Below, one piece after another: positions 30,395 through 42,970 of a stretch of DNA of 64,000 nt. The DNA comes from Enoplolaimus lenunculus (Eukaryota; Nematoda; Enoplea; Enoplida; Thoracostomopsidae). Location: positions 1 to 64,000 of the forward strand of contig JASANG010003070.1 of the NCBI GenBank assembly GCA_030248215.1, written 5' to 3'. The notes under the pieces were generated by a model. The model was not told the origin of the DNA, did not search any database, and saw only the letters and a program-made list of their open reading frames with translations. Position 1 is the stretch's first letter. Each line of letters begins with the position of its first letter. A program made the translations under genes and the position numbers.

Positions 30395-32279
30395 ACTCTA
30401 TAAAGTGGTGAAAGTTATAATCGTAAAATTACATAGCTAACGTGTAAAAAGTGTTGAACCAAAATGAAAAATTTCGTGCACTTTCTGTATGGAGTTTTTT
30501 GACCGTAACTATTGAAGACCACACTGGTTTACAAAATCCTTTGGCACAAATATTCCCTACGTACCAGGATACCAGTGTACAAAATTTAAACGATACAGGT
30601 CTGATATTACTTGGGCACCAACATGCGAACTAAACTGGAAATACGGGCTTGAGATACGCGAATCATATATATGAACACTATCGTGTTCATATGATAAATG
30701 ATAGGATACTAAATTGCATCATTATAAATGCAAAAACTTAAACCGTAACTACCATAAATGATTCATTATGATTTTATGAGAATGGTTCATTTTAATCAAT
30801 TTTTTCAAACAAACGCAAGATGCATAACATTTTCCTGATCTGACATCTTTCCAACTCATTGTTGAGTGCAAAAAAATATCGTTAAGGAATTGACAATTTG
30901 TTGTGTTTTCATGCTGGTACTCATGAAAAATGCCAACCGATGCTGATTAATCGGCACATGTCTAATAATTACAATGCAGGATGCAACCGAAGTTGAAACG
31001 ACCGCAGTTGGGGGTAATGTACTTAAAATTAGAAAAATAAGAAAAACAGCCCCTGAAAGGGTCATGGGAACGGGGTACGCATGACCTCGAAAACATAATA
31101 CGACACCGATTGCCTTTATGTCTGAAGCTGAAACAGGAATGTGCTCAAAAATTATTTGAAAATATGTTAAAGTCCACAGCAGGAATAGAACTTCACTCAA
31201 TCATTAACAGCGTCTCTAACGGAACAACCTGGTAACCGATTGCGCCACACCGCCTATTTAGCTTGATAGTTTACGTGTTAATTTACTGGACGCGGCAAAA
31301 AAGTGCAAATGCTGAACGTGAGTGTATGACGATATTTAATACAAATAATGCATATGCAAATGCACGCTTCAGTGTAACATGTATAGGTGAAAAATAGGAA
31401 TGGCAAATTTAGGGGGAATCCACGCACTAAAAACGAAGGGGCAACTTTTTCTAAAACTAACCTCTAAACTCCAAATTGTTCCGCTTAAATTTGGCAACGG
31501 ATATAGCTAATCCGAAGAACCATAAACCTGCTAGCTGTTGAAATATCGAAGGAAAATGCATTGTAAAATATATACCCTGGAAATTTCTCATTTTAAAAGA
31601 GACGGCCTTCGATTGTCGTATTGGTTACCGATAAGAGGGTAAGATGAAAACTCATATCTTAGTGTTTTGGCCCCAATTATAGCAGCTGTTGCTTTATTCG
31701 TCACAGTAGTATACGCATATTCCTAAACCTGTACTCGTGAAAATGAGTTTATACCTTTATACTCCAATAACTCGAATAGTTGTCTTAAGTCATTTTATAA
31801 CTTTTTCAGCTCAAACGATTAAATACAACTTTGAACCTGTGTCAAGCAAAGAAGCTTTAATTTTGACTTATAGGCATAAACAGCCTGTAATCTCAATATT
31901 GAACCATGGTTAAAATAAAATAGAAGTCAGTAACATCACATTTAGTCCCTGATTTCAGTATTTGTTATGTTTTACTTCTAGAAACGATAAATTAATTGGT
32001 GCTTAATTCAAACCTAAAGCATGACGTCATAAGGGTTGCAGAAACCAGCCAATTGAACGCTGTAAATTGAAGACATTACTTAGAAAAATAAAAGGCAAAT
32101 AACTCTGAAAATTAAAATACATCGTAGCTCTGGTACAGTTTCCGTCACAATTCAGCTTGAGACTTAGCCTTAGACTCAGGTTTAGGATTTAAAGGTTTAG
32201 GTTTATGCTTTGGTTTAGGTTTATGCTTTGGGTTAGGTAAGTCCCATTTATTCAACCTAAACCGAAGCCTGAGCAAGTA
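30395..32279. other. Intergenic, no gene recognised
   Basis: Short frames exist (30451-30633 plus; 30856-31200 minus, hydrophobic) but no domain is seen. 32160-32270 carries TTAGGTTT/TTTAGGC-like words related to the hexamer arrays further right. A GCAGGATGCAACCGAAG at 30975 is a stray hAT-type word. Confidence 0.3.
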
Positions 32280-32680
32280 CTGTATTGACCCGAATAAGAG
32301 GGGGGACTGATATTTATTTGACCTCTCCAGAGGTACCCCCCTTATTATTCGGTTACGGACTGTTATTTATTTTTAACCTACGCTCCGCCGCCCTTCGTTA
32401 GTGATATTTATCCGATACTGCAACTATCCGTTGAATTAAACGTATATTTGTCTCGTTTCAATAGTTTGAGCGATAATAAAAGGTTATACTTAGGGGTGTA
32501 TTTTCAAAATTTAAGTACGCAAGTTTCGAAATCAAATTATTTGGTCCTGGAGTCATTTATGTGCTACAATTAGGGTTAATTGACATTTATGGACTCAATT
32601 AGTTTAACTCTATCCGTACGACAAAACACTATTGATTCGGACCCAAATTGGGGACCCCTCTTATTCGGGTCAATTCAGTA
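32278..32680. mobile_element. TA-target MITE, TTGACCCGAATAAGAG family
   Basis: A TA at each side (32278-32279, 32679-32680) encloses CTGTATTGACCCGAATAAGA ... CTCTTATTCGGGTCAATTCAG. The interior (GACTGATATTTATTT, TTATTATTCGG, ACGCTCCGCC) matches 58796-59335. Ends and target fit a Tc1/mariner-type MITE. Confidence 0.8.
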
Positions 32681-33199
32681 GGGTTAAGTGTACAGACGTC
32701 CATAGTGTTAGCATAGTTTTCTGGACGTACTTATGAAACCAGATGTCACAATCTAAAAATGGGATATTTCTTTGTGCAGAAAATTTTTACCGTAAAAAAT
32801 GATTTTTTAAAGCTTTTTCCTCAAAAATGGAAAAAATGGTAAAAAACCCCTTCTTAGTCTGAGTGAATCTTTCGCTTTAAGTTAAAATTATATCAGCCTG
32901 AGATGAACTCGAGTTATATTTTCGTCCAAGTTGTAACAAACATTAAAATAAGTAAATCATTTTTATTAAAATGAAACAGTATAAAAATGTCTTAAGCCCT
33001 ATTCACACTTGCAAGTTTTTGCAGCAAAAGCTTGCACGTACAATTTGCATGTGCAAGTTTGGTTACAAAGCAGCTTTGAAGTTCTTTGTTCTTCAGACCT
33101 AAAATGTCTTTACATTTAAAATTTAAACTTTTTAGAAGTGTTTGTTGGAATATCACATTTGTTTAATTTTACTACGTAAAATATATGTAAAAGCAAGTA
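32681..33199. other. Intergenic, no gene seen
   Basis: No feature recognised apart from AT-rich sequence. Confidence 0.3.
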
Positions 33200-33380
33200 C
33201 AGTATTCAAAGGCGTCCGCAGAAATTTATGTTTCGGGAGTCATCGAATAATTTTGCGGCGCCCCTGCAATTGCAACTCAAGATTGTTCACTTTTAAACCG
33301 ACTCAATTTGCGGGCACCAGCCAAATTTGCGGGGAGGAACGCGGACCCCCGAAACACTTACCCCGTGGGGACGCCCGTTA
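33200..33380. repeat. Small repeat with GGCGTCC/GGACGCC ends
   Basis: AGGCGTCCGCAGAAATTTATG at the left and TGGGGACGCCCG at the right form imperfect inverted ends. The centre (CGAATAATTTTGCGGCGCCC, AATTGCAACTCAAGATT) matches 45055-45100. Confidence 0.5.
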
Positions 33381-36300
33381 GAGTTAAAATAGAAAAAAAC
33401 GTGAAAATGTGCTTTCTAGTGTTCTACTTCGCTGGTTGACTGCTAATTTTAAGCCCATTCAGGTTTTTCTTTCTGAAATACAAAACAAATGTCGTTGAAA
33501 TTGCTGGTTATAAAATCTACACCGAAATAGGCTATGGAGGCTCCAAATGCCAACAAATAAAACACATTTAAAACTTTATCGTACGAGGAATAAAAACCTT
33601 GGGCGCATCAACGGTCGATGACAGATAGAATTTACTACACAGTGGCGAATCCAGAAATTTCTGACGTTGGTAGCGGCTGACTTGCAAATAAACACAATTT
33701 TTACTGTATGCGATATATGTTGCAATTTTTAGAGAGAGTAAAAATTGTAAGGTAGGGACGTTACCATTTCATCGCACAAACTTTTCTAACTGGTGGAGAG
33801 GGTGTGTACGTCCCTACCCTCGTCTCACTCTGGATACGGTAGTAACTACGTACATACGAGATTGCGGACGTTATATAAATTGAGAAATTTGATTTGCAAT
33901 CATAAACCTGTGACAAAGTACAGAAACAAATCAGGTATCTAAGCAGTATATGATTTGACTTATCTGCAAATTTTGCCGTTTTTGGTGCAGGTGCAATACT
34001 ATTTGCATAAGATCTATGGTATAAATACCATTGCAACAAATAGTTTGCGTGATTTGCGTATTCGTTCGACGTTCGCATCCGTAGTAAAATTTTTGTGAAT
34101 GGCCTCAATTCGAGATGTCATACGTGTTGCTTAAGTGAAAATTACCGTTTCTGCGTCTTCGTCCATTGTAAACTTTTTCTTTTCCACAGTTTTAAGTCCA
34201 CTTCGAAAATCCTGACTTTGTTTTTGTTTCATTTGAGTTATTTTGTCGAATCTAAAACACACAGATTGTATTCGCAACTGGGTCGGGTGTATAAAATGCC
34301 AGGTGCTGAATCTGGAAGCTTACGGCTGCTACGCATCGCCCTAAGCAAAAGTTTAGTTTAATCCAAAAATAGCGTTTTTGAAAACAATAATAAGCGTTTT
34401 GCATAATTGCGTTTTGCCATTCCATGGAGTCAATTTAGAGTTTCTTCATTTGCAAAAAAGTGTTTTGAAAGAAACTGTTTAAAATGTGAAAACGTTTCAC
34501 AATTTGCGTTTTATTTTTAGTCACAATTCCTACGATTGTTGTGATTTGCTTGCATGAAAGTCTCTAAGCATTGTTAGTGTACGCCTTAAATCAAATTAGC
34601 ATCTCATGGACAGCATCTCTCCGTACAGATTTCTAGTCGGCAATACTAAATATGAGCTCAACGTTCAGTTATGTTGTTCAACTTGACATTCAACTTTAAA
34701 ATTTTTACACTTGCATCAACTCACTTGTCGTCATATTTTGCAACTTTCTTAAGCGCAGGCTTGACACTGAAACAACACAAAAAAAACGAAATAAAATACG
34801 GAATACAAAAACAGAAAACAAATATTTTCGGTAAAAATAAAACGGAAAATTTTACCGAACGAATTTTTCTCGAAACTGTACTTGGGGGATTGAACAGTCG
34901 AGCTCCCTGAAATCATGGTCGAACTGTGACACGTCTAATATGACTTTGGGGGTTGAGATATATACGACCAGTAGTAGGGCGCATGGTTCTACAACCCACA
35001 TTAACTGTTCCAGTATTGGTTAACCGGCCCTTGTAACACTTTACTCGATAGGCTTGAGTTTATCTCAGATTAGGCTTTGGTTTGACCTTAATGGCCTTAC
35101 ATAAACCGAAGCCTACGCCATGATGTTAAATGTGGGGAAAAGTGTACGAAAGCCTGTCGAACTTTGAAATAAAGCCATTCAGTTAAATGACCAAATGCTT
35201 TGAAATTAAACAAAACAGGGTAAATTGTTAGCTTTAGGGCCGTTTCATTTTACGGTAGAACCGTAAAAAAGTAGGCTAAGATTTTAGACTATACTTTTTA
35301 TCTTTAGCTTCGGCTTAGGTTTAGGCTTACAAATACGCTTAATCTACAGTTACGGCCGTAAAAAGTAATCTTGGCCCGAAATTGTAAATGCCATAACCGA
35401 GACTTGTTTCACATCGGGATCGAGAAGAGCTCGCATACTGTTTCAGAACTTGTTCTACTGGAGAGTAATACTGTTCCCAATAAACTCACTCTGGTCAGTT
35501 GTCAGGACAGCAAATATCTGTAAAGACATGCGTTTTCAGTTTCAAAGGGTCAAAGTAACAATGGAAATTGTGTTCAGCTTTAGCAGATATTTGGATTACA
35601 CAACAAACAAGCGACATTATGTGACAACTCTTTGTAATCTTATTTAAAAAATTTAATCCATGTAGGATCGATAATATAAGGCGGAATTAAGATGTTTCAC
35701 GGCTCAACGACGGAAAAGATTGTTTCATTACTTGCTGAGAATTCGACTAAATGGCAGTAAAAATTTTGCGATGTGGTTCGCTAGCGGAACACACGCCGAA
35801 CTTAGACCGCAGCACTCAATAAACCAGCACACAGGCTTAGGCTTAGTCTCAAGCTTAGGCTTACAATTAAGTCAAGGAACCTGTTTCACTAAATTCTCAA
35901 CCTAAACGCAAGCATTTACATAGGACATTTTGTAAGCCTAAATCTGAGTCTATGCCTGAAATTTTACTATGAAGGAAAGTGTAAAAGAGCCGAAAGTTGT
36001 GCATCTGTCCGATCCGTCCCATATGTTTAGTTTTGTGTATCTTATGAATATTTAGACGAAACAATAAACCATAGAAATTTAATATCTCTGAATTCAGACT
36101 TCTTTATATTGCGAATGTTTCATACGGCAGAATAACTGGAATTTAGTTATTAATAAAATAAAAATATTAAAAATAACTGCGTCAAATAATGTCTTAATAT
36201 TTTACACAATTGTCACAAGAATAAATTATCTGTTAAATTGAGTTAACAAAAAAATCGCGAAAAAAATGTTAATTTTAACTCATCTGAGCAATAATTTTGT

Positions 36301-36682
36301 GTGACTCGAGAGCAACACGAACAATAGACTCAACTGCTCTCACAGTTCAAATGTGAGCTGACTCAAGTATTTTGTTCGCACCCGGGGTGCACCAATCTTA
36401 ATAGTGATTTCCAATTGTTCCACGTGTTTCTTGGCCCAGTTTTTGTTGAATTAATGTCAAAAATTCTAAAATGAATTTACTGGACGGTGTGAACGTTGTA
36501 AAGTTTTGTTCCAATTTTATGTTTGGCCAATGAATACATGCGAATTCTGTAGTTTACATGTTGGTTCGTGGCTAAAAAGGGGGTGGTCGTTTAGCCCTCC
36601 GTAGAACAATTTTAGAATCCTTATGAATGTTTCAACCCGTCTTTTTAAATGCGACAATACATTATACCAAGAGTACATAATA
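33381..36682. other. Intergenic, no gene recognised
   Basis: Over 3 kb without a recognised domain. TTAGGC-like hexamer clusters occur at 35050-35110, 35270-35345 and 35835-35950 (AGGCTTAGGCTTAG types). TTTTACGGTAGAACCGTAAAA at 35248 is a short palindrome. Minus frame 33761-34108 (115 codons) and plus frames at 34095 and 34671 show no family resemblance. Confidence 0.3.
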
Positions 36683-36954
36683 CAAGAGTATACAACTCTT
36701 GGGATTCAGCATGGTAAAAAATGTACCACCGGGCGTTGCGATTTTGACCGACCTCCCTTTATTTCGAGGGGTACAATCTGTGTAAACCATGGCACTGTTT
36801 GTATCCGGTATCAAAAACACTCCGGGTATAAGTTTAATTTTGGGGTATTGCATGTGACAGCGACCCTCTTCTAAACATTGAAAGGTCGGCCAAAAACGCA
36901 ACGACTGGTGGTACATTTTGTACCATGAGGCATCCGCAAAGTTGTATACTCTTG
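36683..36954. mobile_element. TIR MITE, CAAGAGTATAC family, copy 1
   Basis: 272 bp with long inverted ends of about 70 bp. The left starts CAAGAGTATACAACT and includes TGTACCACCGGGCGTTGCG; the right ends AGTTGTATACTCTTG and includes CGCAACGACTGGTGGTACA. The copy at 58131 is 273 bp. The target duplication is not clear. Confidence 0.75.
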
Positions 36955-37153
36955 TTAAAGCGTATCATGCACTCTTGATTACAGTTGAAATAAACAAAAT
37001 CATAATTTCAGCAACAAATAACATCAAACCATTGTTTTTCCTTCTTAATCGCAGGATTCTGTGTTCATTAATTCAACACTGAAGAACGTTTGTTGTATGA
37101 AAACATCTCAGTTCAACTGACAAAACGCGATGTGACGCGAAACTGAGTGAAAA
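36955..37153 (+). promoter_or_regulatory. Upstream region of the cystine-knot gene
   Basis: The 200 bases before the start codon hold the likely 5' leader (GACGCGAAACTGAGTGAAAA immediately before ATG). No TATA box or clear trans-splice acceptor was assigned. Confidence 0.3.
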
Positions 37154-39808
37154 ATGAAATTTTATTATCAGTTGGTTACGAACAAAATATTCCTGGTATT
37201 TACAATTCTATGCTGTATAGCAAATGTAAGTTTATGTCCACTCGAAGTTAAAGGCATTCGACGAAACTTTAAGCTGACCACACGTTTTACAGTGGCAAAA
37301 TTTCCGAAAGGAACGGTCACCTGAGTCATCATAGTGGAACAAAATTTGCGAGCAAAGCGAACCAGCAGCTGAACGCCATTTCATCGGTAATCCTTTAGTC
37401 AAAATATAGATTTTGCCACTGTTGGGGAGACCAGGCCTGAATGATCAGCCGTTTAATAAGCCATTGGATATTAAGATATTTTGCAGAAGCATAAAAATAC
37501 AAACTCGAATTCAAAGACAAGTTGTTTTTACCTTTTGTGAGCGAAAATTGGTATCAGAAACGCTTAGAATCATTTCAGTCACAGAACAACGCTCAAACTC
37601 AACTGAAATTTTAACGCTTAAATTTAGATTTCTACTGGGTAAAGTAAGGCTAGTTTTAACGACGATTGCCTATCATTCACAGGATTCGTGGTAGGCCGGG
37701 TGCACTAAATCAATCCTAAGTCAAATGCCATCTTTTGATCCACGCTGAATACTCTCAGTAGGGAACACCATGAAAACAAACAGTTGCTCTCTAATTCAGT
37801 TTCAAATACTATTTAATAAATTCAAAAACAACAACAACAACAACAACAACTTGAAATAAACAATAAAATTTAGCATAAACTAATTGATCTTATCGAATTA
37901 TATTCAAAATCATTTCAAAGCAGATATTTTAGGCAGCAAATGAATTGGTTGAAGAAGCAAGCAACAGATGCGATTATCCATTGCCAACTGAAAATGCGAC
38001 ACCAGGTAAAGGCAGGCAAGACACCTGCAAACCAGTGGGTAACCGACAATTGTACCCTGATCGATATTTGGTGTCTGCATATTTTGTATGCTCGTTCACC
38101 CATTCTCACATGAATATTTACTATTACGCATGTTTATATTTCAAGCCAAATTTGAATCGCATCTTCATGGCATGGATGCGTTTACTATGACCACTCAGTT
38201 ACCCACAACTTGGCGCTCGAGTATAAGGAGATCTCAGGTTGTACAAGGATTTGCACTGGACATACACTGCAAAAAATGGTGAGTCAAATTGACTCTCTCC
38301 GAAATAGGTTTTTTCGAACTACACAAACTGACTCAAAATCGACCCCGCCAGAGTCAAAATCGACTCACTGAGCGATTCAGTAGATCGAATTTGACTGCGG
38401 CGGAGTCGAATTTTGACTCAGTTTGTACAGTCAGGAAAAGCCTATTTCGAGGAGAGTCAATTTGACTCACCATTTTTTGCAGTGTACATATACCAATTAC
38501 TGAACGCTTCGCATTGTGTGTTAATTCACTTAAACAGAATGTTGAAAATTTCTAAGGGCGGATCCGGTGGGATGATAGGGGTTGGATTCCCCCACTGGCT
38601 GCCGAGTGTCAATTTTTTCAGGGTTAAACTCAAACTTTACAATGCAAATTTATGTTATGTTGCGATATCTCAAGATTTCACAGTTATTTAGAGGCTTCGT
38701 CCCGAAACTCAGCACTACTAATTTTCTATTTGTTCTGACCATTTTCTAAAGCCACGACGCGGTCTGCGTTTACACATATAAGCTTATGTAATGGCAGATC
38801 AAGCAGAAATTGGGAACGCATCAGCCTACCGGCATTCGCTGGTGACACAAATTAAAAACTACACAAGGTTCTGTGTATTGATTTTGTGTGTGACTTGTGG
38901 CTGTTTTATATGCGTAAAAATATGTTTGAACATATGCCAAAGCTTAACATTTTTCCCTTCCGAATCCCTCGTCAGGAAATTCTGAATCCACTACTGTGGA
39001 TCGCCACCCCAAACAAGACGTTCTCGGTGGTGTTAAATCCACGAGTTTGATGAAGCGGCCTGACTGACGAATAATTATATTCCAGGGTGCACATGGCGAA
39101 AACGTAAATCTCGACAATTGAATTTCTTCTCCCCTCATGTGCCTGGAGTTTCATTATGCACAATCGACGGTATAAATTTGCCGCAGTGTCTCGGTCTTTG
39201 TGAATCGTTATCGACATTCGCGTCAACAGCAGCTTTATCTCATGTCGCGTCATTTTTAGCCGAAACACTGCGACAACCGGTCGAATACTGTCGATCTGTG
39301 CAGTATTGCGATACGTGTGCTAGTGTCACGTGTCGTTTACTCACTGATCGACAGTATGGCCGACACGAACTCTCGTTAGTCGAACGCTTTGCAACGGTCG
39401 ATTATCACGAGATTGTCGAGTGTTCGTTATCGGCATCATCAAGGCGATCGCCAGTGATGTCCGCGAGTTCAAACTTACAGTCTTTTGAAGTCGCCGAAAC
39501 TGGTGATCGCTTTGAATTTGCCGCAAGTAAAACTAAGAAGTATTTTGACGCAGACACGACAGTGTCGCAACGAAATCGCCAACGATTGTCGCCGTCATTG
39601 GAGTCTACCGTTGAAATAATAACAGTTGATCATAGAAATGATGATACCAGGAATAAAGAGCGACTTCCAAGCCGAAGCACAAGCAGCAAAAATGGCTTCA
39701 TCCAACAAAGTGGCAGAAGTGAACGAACAACAATTTCGAGGTTGGACGGAAGTTTGGAAGAAACTCAGAAAAAATCTGGAGTTTTTTCAGGTGAACAAGG
39801 CAGTTTTA

Positions 39809-39845
<37 letters not shown>

Positions 39846-42800
39846 GCGCCTGAATGATCACCGGGCTGAAGTATTGCATGAAGAAGATTATTTGGTGAAT
39901 TCCAGATTCGCCATTCCAAAACTTGTCGGTGGTGGAACAGTTGCGATTGTTGACGCGTACGGTTTTCCTCGTTTCGAATTCACTCTCCCTCACAGACTAT
40001 CAGCGTATCGCGAAAAGTATATCAATCAAATGCCGCACCCTCGGGGATCGTTTGAGCTCCGAGTGCATCCTGTCACTTCTGAAACTTATTCTGGTTCTTG
40101 GGCAAATTCACACGAAAACAGCTATGCGTATGATATCGATAATAATAATCGTCTATCAAAACAGTATGAAACCAGACAGAAACCAGGCATCGCTTCTGAA
40201 CAACATTCAAATGACTGGCATAAACGATCAGATTCGACTTGGAATTTTAACTCGAGTAATTTTCAAAAACAACGGAATCAATTTGTGCCGGACGACTTAA
40301 CCAGATTAAGTGTTCAACCAAACTTTGTCGATTATTTAGATTTCAATGGTCTTCAGCGTCGAAGTTCAAATGAAATCCAGCCGAAAAGTAGCGAAACGCT
40401 TGACGATGACCTTTCACTGCTTACTGACGAACAATTGGATCATTTAGAAAAGCTCATCAACTTACAACCAATAGAAAATGAAAATGTCCAAAACCATTGG
40501 CCAATAGGAATCGAGGAAAGTTCTACAAGAGCAACCACCCGACCAATCACAATGCGTCCTCCTCAAACACTATTTAACCGCGATATAGATCCTGGGTTGT
40601 TTAACTATCTCGCATATTATGATTTTGATGAAAATCAGAATTTGGAAACTTCGTCGGCAACACCAAAACGTAATTTTGTCAAAAATACAGCAACTGTTCA
40701 CCGAAATACAACAGAATATCGCAACAGAGATGATTTTAAAATTTTTCAAAAACTTCAAAAACGGTTTGACGCCTACAATGCACCAAACAGAAGTGCCGGG
40801 GTTCATCCTTGGAGCAGACGTCCTAAAAGTCAGAGGTCGCGTGTACGATATTCTGAACGCGATTTCAAAAGCCACAGCGGTTACCGGGCTTCCAAACGAA
40901 CGATTGTTCAAAATCAGTTAAAAAATTCAATAATTTATCCAAACATCGAAGCTCAAATCGACCCGAAAGCCTATTTTTCAATTAATCCTACGTCGGCGAT
41001 TAAATATCAACTACAAAATCCTGTATTATACAGTAAAATCGCCAGCAGTAACTTGTATCCAGTTAAACAACAAAGTTCAGTTCAAACTCAAATCGAATCG
41101 AATTCAAAATTGACAAAAGCGAATCAAAATTATTCTGAAAAATTTAAAAATGACAAAAATTATTTAAAAGAAAATTATATTTTTGCCAATGAAAAGCCAA
41201 GCAGTCAGATATTTACACGTGAACTCCAACTTAGCTTCAATAGGCGACAAAAATCAGAAGATTCTCAAAACGTTAGAAGACGTCGATATAAACAGCGTTC
41301 GGTTGATATTTCAGCAAACACTGATGGACCAGAATATTATGTTGCACTTCCGTCATATGCGATGCCATCGACGAAAAATTCTTCAGATTCGATGTCCAAT
41401 GAAAATCACATATCGATAAATGCCAATAAACGCGCACCAAAGACAGCAAATCAAAACAGAACATCTTTCGCAGTAGCCAATAAAAATAGTGCATTTTACA
41501 CGAATCTAACTTTAACGAATCAAAACTCAGCAGTAAATTGTAACAAAGCCTGGTTTAAAAAAAGTAAATGTTTTCAGTCACAACCTAACCAATCACAAAC
41601 ATCCAATAGAAAATTTTATCAAAAGTTAACAACAGCTGCGAATCAGAATCATTCGGGACTCCGAAGTAAAAAGTTACGACACCAGAGATCTTTTGCGAAG
41701 CGGCCACAAAATTACATTTATCGACGAAACTCGTATCATCCAATTAAAACAGCAAACGGAAATGTATTTGCAACAACTGAACAACTCAATTCAACTGAGA
41801 GCGGGCAGTCTGTTACACGAGTGAGTATTCCTATTTCTGAACTCAGTTATGATCCTGGTTATCAAAGCTGGCACAAATCAGACAACCGTAGAAATACCAG
41901 AACGAACGAGGCTGGCTTAGATTCAAATCCGGCTAGAAAACGGTTCACTAAAAGCTCAACCAGAAAACCAGGACAGAAACGACGTAAATTAGAACCATAT
42001 TTATTGCCTGAAAATCGGGTTTCGGTTGAAAAATTTGCAATTCAACTGATTAAGCCGCGATCAGCGAACGCAACGCAACATTTACTGGGACGTCGAGGAT
42101 TTACACAACTGTCCGAGTTTATTAATTCGCTCAAAGTAACCAATCCAAATCCTGACCGACCAGTGTTGTTTAAAGTTGACAAATTAACCAATCATAATCG
42201 CGCATCGAACACAAACAAGGCATCATTAACCAATGGAAATCAAGAGACAGCAACAACTCCTGCAAAGCCATCGAATATTAAAACAGGAAAGGACAGAGCA
42301 GTTCCGCATTGGTTAAATAGGCGTCCAGCAAGCGAATTGATTCAAAAGACAGAATCAACAGTGCCATCATATCCGTATACAAGTCAGACAAATCCGCCTA
42401 CGCATTCAAGATTTCAACGTTTCAAGTTAACGACTGCGGCGGCGCTGATTGGCCAAAATTCACAAAATAAAATTCAATCAAAAACAAAACAATCTCGAAG
42501 TGGAACTAAATTTGACGAAAAAAACGAAAACATTTCAAACAAATCCGAGTTCAGATGGAACGAAAATTCTGATGCGATAAATACAGGCGTTGAATCGAAC
42601 GAAACCATTTTACATTTAGGATCACGAATTGGTTTAGGCAAAGCGGCAAATACTGAAAACTCCGCAACGACGGGCTCTAAAACAGCCTCAGGCAAAGCGA
42701 GAAGCAACGAAAGTTTTTCAAAAATTCCCAAAACAGACGACCACCTAAAGACGACAACAACACCCAGTTCAATGGCACATTTGATTGTTGAAAACTCCCA

Positions 42801-42937
42801 ATCCGAAGCGAATGTTGGATCTGAGCATTGGAGCGAATGGAGTGAAGAAACGCAAATGGTTGGGAAATCAATTGATGGAGCAATATTGAGTCAAGAGTCG
42901 AACTCTCTTGACGAGGACAGAATTTCAAATTTAGCAA

Positions 42938-42970
<33 letters not shown>

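Noticed and set aside
30856-31200. Hydrophobic 114-codon minus frame as a membrane protein
   Set aside because: No domain, splice context or codon pattern supports it. Length is within chance for this base composition.
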